Positions 60,933 to 64,000 of a DNA stretch of 64,000 nt are shown here, in pieces; position 1 is the first letter of the stretch, and every line of letters starts with the position of its first letter. The notes under the pieces were generated by a model that did not search any database, was not told the DNA's origin, and worked only from the letters and a program-made list of their open reading frames with translations. The DNA comes from UBA9732 sp963621975 (lineage in GTDB: Bacteria; Spirochaetota; Spirochaetia; Sphaerochaetales; Sphaerochaetaceae). The translations under genes were made by a program, and so were the position numbers. Where the stretch lies: positions 1 through 64,000 of the forward strand of contig CAVFGI010000006.1 of assembly GCA_963621975.1 (NCBI GenBank). The letters are read 5' to 3'.

Positions 60933-62127
60933 TGAACTAAAAAAGGAGCTCAGAGAATTTCTTGATGGTTTGGAGGCTCAGGGTCTTTCAAAGAAAGAAA
61001 GAGTAATTGTTTCAATGCAAAGCGGACTTATTAAAGTTCAGAATCCAGACGGTTCTATCTCAGATGTTTTAAACTTCTGTGCCAATAACTATCTTGGGCT
61101 GGCAGATAACAAAGAAGTCATTGAAGCAGCAAAGAAGACAATGGACCAGTGGGGCTATGGTCTTTCCTCTGTCCGTTTTATTTGCGGAACTCAAAAGTTA
61201 CATAAGGACCTAGAAAAGAAAATTAGTAATTTCCTTGGAACAGATGATACTATTCTTTTTTCTTCCTGCTTTGATGCAAACGGAGCCGTCTTTGAACCTT
61301 TGTTAAGTGAAAAAGATGCAATTATCAGTGATGAACTTAATCATGCATCAATTATTGATGGCGTTAGACTGTGTAAGGCAAAAAGATTCAGATATAAGCA
61401 CAGCAACATGGAAGAACTGGAGAATTGCCTTAAGGAAGCAAAAGATTGCCCAAGAAAAATAATTTGTACAGACGGGGTGTTCTCTATGGACGGAGACATT
61501 GCAAAACTGGACAAAATTTGTGAACTTGCAGAGCAATATGATAGCCTAGTTATGGTAGATGACTCACATTCTACGGGGTATATTGGCAAAACAGGCCGTG
61601 GTACAGCAGAATATTATGATCTTGTTGGAAAGGTAGATTTAATTACAACCACCTTTGGGAAAGCTCTTGGAGGAGCAAGCGGGGGCTGTATTAGTGGGCG
61701 TCAAGAGCTTATTGATTTGTTCCGCCAAAGAGCCCGTCCATATCTCTTTTCCAACACACTTGCTCCAGCCATTGCTGGTGGAACAATCAAGGTTATTGAA
61801 CTTTTAGAGCAGGGTAATCCATACAGAAAAAAAACAATGGAGAATGCAAAACTTTTCCGCCAGAAAATGGAGGAAGCTGGATTTGATCTTGTTCCTGGTA
61901 ACACAGCAATTGTTCCAGTTATGCTCTATGATGAAGTTAAAGCTGTAAAAATGGCAGATGAACTTCTCAAGGAAGGCGTTTATGTTATTGGATTCTGCTA
62001 TCCAGTAGTTCCAAAAGGAAAGGCACGTATTAGAGTTCAGCTTTCGGCCGTTCATACTCCTGAGCAGATTGATAAGGCTGTACAGGCCTTCATTAAAATA
62101 GGAAAAGCCAACGGAATTATAAAATAA
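60925..62127 (+). CDS. kbl: Glycine C-acetyltransferase (2-amino-3-ketobutyrate CoA ligase)
   Basis: 400 residues, PLP-dependent alpha-oxoamine synthase family. Cleaves 2-amino-3-ketobutyrate with CoA to glycine and acetyl-CoA. PLP lysine in TTFGKALGGASGG; NFCANNYLGLADN, DDSHSTGYIGKTGRG and FSNTLAP are conserved. GAGGAGG precedes the ATG inside the upstream gene. Products feed the glycine-cleavage genes and acetate formation. Confidence 0.94.
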   Translation: MTNELKKELREFLDGLEAQGLSKKERVIVSMQSGLIKVQNPDGSISDVLNFCANNYLGLADNKEVIEAAKKTMDQWGYGLSSVRFICGTQKLHKDLEKKISNFLGTDDTILFSSCFDANGAVFEPLLSEKDAIISDELNHASIIDGVRLCKAKRFRYKHSNMEELENCLKEAKDCPRKIICTDGVFSMDGDIAKLDKICELAEQYDSLVMVDDSHSTGYIGKTGRGTAEYYDLVGKVDLITTTFGKALGGASGGCISGRQELIDLFRQRARPYLFSNTLAPAIAGGTIKVIELLEQGNPYRKKTMENAKLFRQKMEEAGFDLVPGNTAIVPVMLYDEVKAVKMADELLKEGVYVIGFCYPVVPKGKARIRVQLSAVHTPEQIDKAVQAFIKIGKANGIIK

Positions 62128-62217
62128 AAAGTATAAAATTAAACTAGAATCTGAAAGCTCTTTAGTTTAGTATTGTAATACATTGCACAAAACAATACCC
62201 AACTAAGGAGCACATTA

Positions 62218-62700
62218 ATGTCTGATAAAAGAGAAAACTACATTTCTTGGGATGAATACTTCATGAGCGTGGCCGTTTTATCATCTATGAGAAGTAAAGA
62301 CCCAAATACGCAAGTAGGCGCCTGCATAGTGAATCAAGAGAAAAAGATTGTAGGAACGGGTTATAATGGTTTCCCAATTGGCTGTAGTGACGACACCTTC
62401 CCTTGGGCTCGTGTTGGAGTTCCTCTTGAAACTAAATACCCATATGTATGTCATGCAGAACTTAATGCAATCCTAAATAGCATCTCACGCGACCTTAGAG
62501 GCTGCACCTTATATGTGGTCATGTTCCCATGCAACGAGTGCGCCAAAGCCATCATACAAAGTGGAATCCGCGAAGTTATCTATAGAGAGAACAAATATCC
62601 AGAATCCGATAATGTTCTAGCATCCTCTCGTATGCTCAAAGAAGCAGGAATTGTAGTAAGACAGTTCGTTAAAAACGAGAAACTGGAGATCAACATCTAA
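62218..62700 (+). CDS. dCMP deaminase family protein
   Basis: 160 residues. Zinc and catalytic residues: HAELNAI (His/Glu) and PCNECAK (two Cys). The N-terminus ISWDEYFMSVAVLSSMRSKD, then PNTQVGACIV, is characteristic of dCMP deaminases. Provides dUMP for thymidylate synthesis; ComEB-like members also fit the pattern. TAAGGAG lies upstream. A 7-bp inverted repeat (GTATTGT 62170-62176, ACAATAC 62192-62198) is found in the leader. Confidence 0.9.
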   Translation: MSDKRENYISWDEYFMSVAVLSSMRSKDPNTQVGACIVNQEKKIVGTGYNGFPIGCSDDTFPWARVGVPLETKYPYVCHAELNAILNSISRDLRGCTLYVVMFPCNECAKAIIQSGIREVIYRENKYPESDNVLASSRMLKEAGIVVRQFVKNEKLEINI

Positions 62701-62703
62701 TAA

Positions 62704-63588
62704 ATGGATTATTCAATAATCTCAACAGGAAGCGAACTGAATGATTTAGTCTCACTATGGGCAAAAGATAACATTAACAGTGTGGCAATGGATTTTGAAG
62801 AAGAGTCCAATCTTCATTGTTATGGTGAGTATATTTGCATAATTCAAGTTTTTGATAGAACCAACTATTACATAATTGATTGTCTCAAAATAAGTAAAGA
62901 AAAAGAAGGCTTAGAGGCTCTTAAAGCCTTTTTAGAAGGTCCAATTGAAAAAGTAATGTTTTCATGCCAAAGTGATGCAGCCCTTTCTCGTAAAGCTTTG
63001 AAAATACAGTTGAAGAATATTTATGACATTCGTATTTTGGCTTTAGCGTTGGAATTTACAGGCAATTTAACCTCGCTTGAAGAGAGATATCTTGGGCAAA
63101 ATATTGATTTAGAAACAAGCTCTTCATCAAAAAAACGTTTCCAGACTGCAAACTGGATGCGTAGGCCAATTCCAGAAGCACAAATTCAGTATGCCCTTGG
63201 TGATGTTCAATATCTTTTTGAACTGAAGGATATTCTCGAAAAAGAAGTTCAACAATTACCAAAATTTAAAAAGAGAGAAATTCAAAAAGCTTTAAAAACC
63301 TGTGCAGAGCCAAAGCATCCAGAACGTCCAGGATGGGAAAAAATATGCAACTATAAAATGCTTTCAAAAAAAGAAAAAGTGCTTGTTAAATATTTCTTTC
63401 TAGCAAGAGACAGTGTTGCAAAAGCTCATAACGTACCAGCCTCACAGGTTTTACTGAAACAGAAAATTGTTGCAATGGCAAAAGAAGGAACTTGGGAAAA
63501 TGAAATTTCTTGTTGCAATCCAGCCTTTCGCAAAGAACTTGAAAAAACAATGCAACAAGCAATGGAAAAAACCAGTAAATTATATTGA
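62704..63588 (+). CDS. RNase D-like 3'-5' exonuclease
   Basis: 294 residues. DEDDy exonuclease: Exo I MDFEEE (Asp/Glu), Exo II SCQSDAALSRKA (Asp), Exo III YALGDVQYL (Tyr/Asp). A C-terminal HRDC-like region (about 215-290) makes it resemble ribonuclease D, which trims tRNA and other structured RNA 3' ends. It is shorter than E. coli RNase D (about 375), with one HRDC domain instead of two. It starts 3 bp after the dCMP deaminase stop without a strong ribosome site, so it is probably coupled. Confidence 0.85.
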   Translation: MDYSIISTGSELNDLVSLWAKDNINSVAMDFEEESNLHCYGEYICIIQVFDRTNYYIIDCLKISKEKEGLEALKAFLEGPIEKVMFSCQSDAALSRKALKIQLKNIYDIRILALALEFTGNLTSLEERYLGQNIDLETSSSSKKRFQTANWMRRPIPEAQIQYALGDVQYLFELKDILEKEVQQLPKFKKREIQKALKTCAEPKHPERPGWEKICNYKMLSKKEKVLVKYFFLARDSVAKAHNVPASQVLLKQKIVAMAKEGTWENEISCCNPAFRKELEKTMQQAMEKTSKLY

Positions 63589-63633
63589 CCAACAGCTTTA
63601 ATATGCGAAAAATGAGGGCATAGGAGCTATATA

Positions 63634-64000
63634 ATGAAGAAAACTCGTTATGCACAAGTTGGTACTGGTGGAAGAGCCAGAATGTATTATGAAGCAATAG
63701 CCACAACTTACAAAGATATCAATGAACTTGTAGGTTTTTGCGACCTAAGTGAAACTAGAATGCGTTATGCAAACTCTGTTATTAAAGAGTTAGGAGCAAA
63801 GGAAGTTCCACAATATCTACCTCATGAATTTGAGAAAATGATAGAAGAAACCAAGCCAGATGTAGTCATAGTTACTTCAGTAGACCGCACCCATGATGAC
63901 TACATTGTCAGAGCAATGGAAAAAGGTTGTGATGTTATTACAGAAAAACCAATTACAATTAATGAGCAGAAGGCTCAGAGGATCATTGATGCTGTAAAAC
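63634..64000 (+). CDS. Gfo/Idh/MocA family oxidoreductase, 5' part; runs off the right edge
   Basis: 122 complete codons visible from ATG 63634, seven nt after TAGGAG. N-terminal dinucleotide fold: YAQVGTGGRARMYYEA (GxGxxx type). The signature EKPITINEQKA corresponds to the family EKP motif. Most members oxidise sugars or cyclitols with NAD(P). The substrate cannot be predicted from this part. Confidence 0.88.
   Translation, partial: MKKTRYAQVGTGGRARMYYEAIATTYKDINELVGFCDLSETRMRYANSVIKELGAKEVPQYLPHEFEKMIEETKPDVVIVTSVDRTHDDYIVRAMEKGCDVITEKPITINEQKAQRIIDAVK

Overview
The window is AT-rich, densely coding bacterial DNA and most resembles a host-associated spirochaete of the Treponema/Sphaerochaeta kind. 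This is inferred from gene content: a long-form serine hydroxymethyltransferase, a split glycine decarboxylase (gcvPA/gcvPB), a bifunctional Rel, many ABC transporters with exported binding proteins, outer-membrane barrel-like proteins, loose lipoboxes, and an odd three-subunit molybdo-hydroxylase-like operon. No rRNA, tRNA, CRISPR array, complete insertion sequence or prophage was seen.

Layout. 1-3.6 kb: 5' part of pyruvate:ferredoxin oxidoreductase (minus strand), then a WYL-type regulator divergent from a SlyX-like gene, with a TTGCAAC operator cluster between them. 3.9-10.3 kb: dnaE-yggT-recG plus a small orphan resembling the tail of Rpn nucleases. 10.3-17 kb: a degenerate xanthine-dehydrogenase-like trio, rsmD, ligA and a ModE-type HTH gene, then a possible small RNA. 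17.1-22.4 kb: uppP, and a MarR regulator controlling a heterodimeric ABC exporter. 22.4-23 kb: repeats and a frameshifted gene remnant. 23-30.5 kb: a transglutaminase-like/membrane protein operon (minus), a DUF3842 gene, a Zn/Mn-type ABC importer, and an amino-acid ABC importer whose ATPase carries an RsbW-like C-terminal domain. 31-37 kb: oppBCDF-A, in which OppA appears circularly permuted. 37-45 kb: DUF2188 gene, ugpC-type ATPase, MFS and ZIP transporters, a lipoprotein/barrel pair, L-cysteine desulfidase, infA. 45.2-54.7 kb: small basic protein, glyA-gcvH-gcvPA-gcvPB, dihydropyrimidinase, a HAD-cytidine deaminase fusion, a phospholipase-D-like lipoprotein and two exported proteins. 54.7-59.8 kb (minus): rpiB, rel, prmC-prfA, XRE-cupin regulator. 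59.9-64 kb: threonine dehydrogenase and kbl, dCMP deaminase, an RNase D-like exonuclease, and the start of a Gfo/Idh/MocA oxidoreductase.

Physiology: the genes fit an anaerobic fermenter living on peptides, amino acids and nucleosides. Pyruvate oxidation uses ferredoxin; peptides and amino acids enter through ABC systems; threonine is cleaved to glycine and acetyl-CoA; glycine is exchanged with serine and C1 units; cysteine and pyrimidines are degraded.

The most unusual items are the permuted OppA, the ABC-ATPase/RsbW-like fusion, the HAD-cytidine deaminase fusion, a putative small RNA with two anti-Shine-Dalgarno-like segments, two structured leaders ahead of importer operons, and two hairpin arrays that share an architecture but have different arm sequences.
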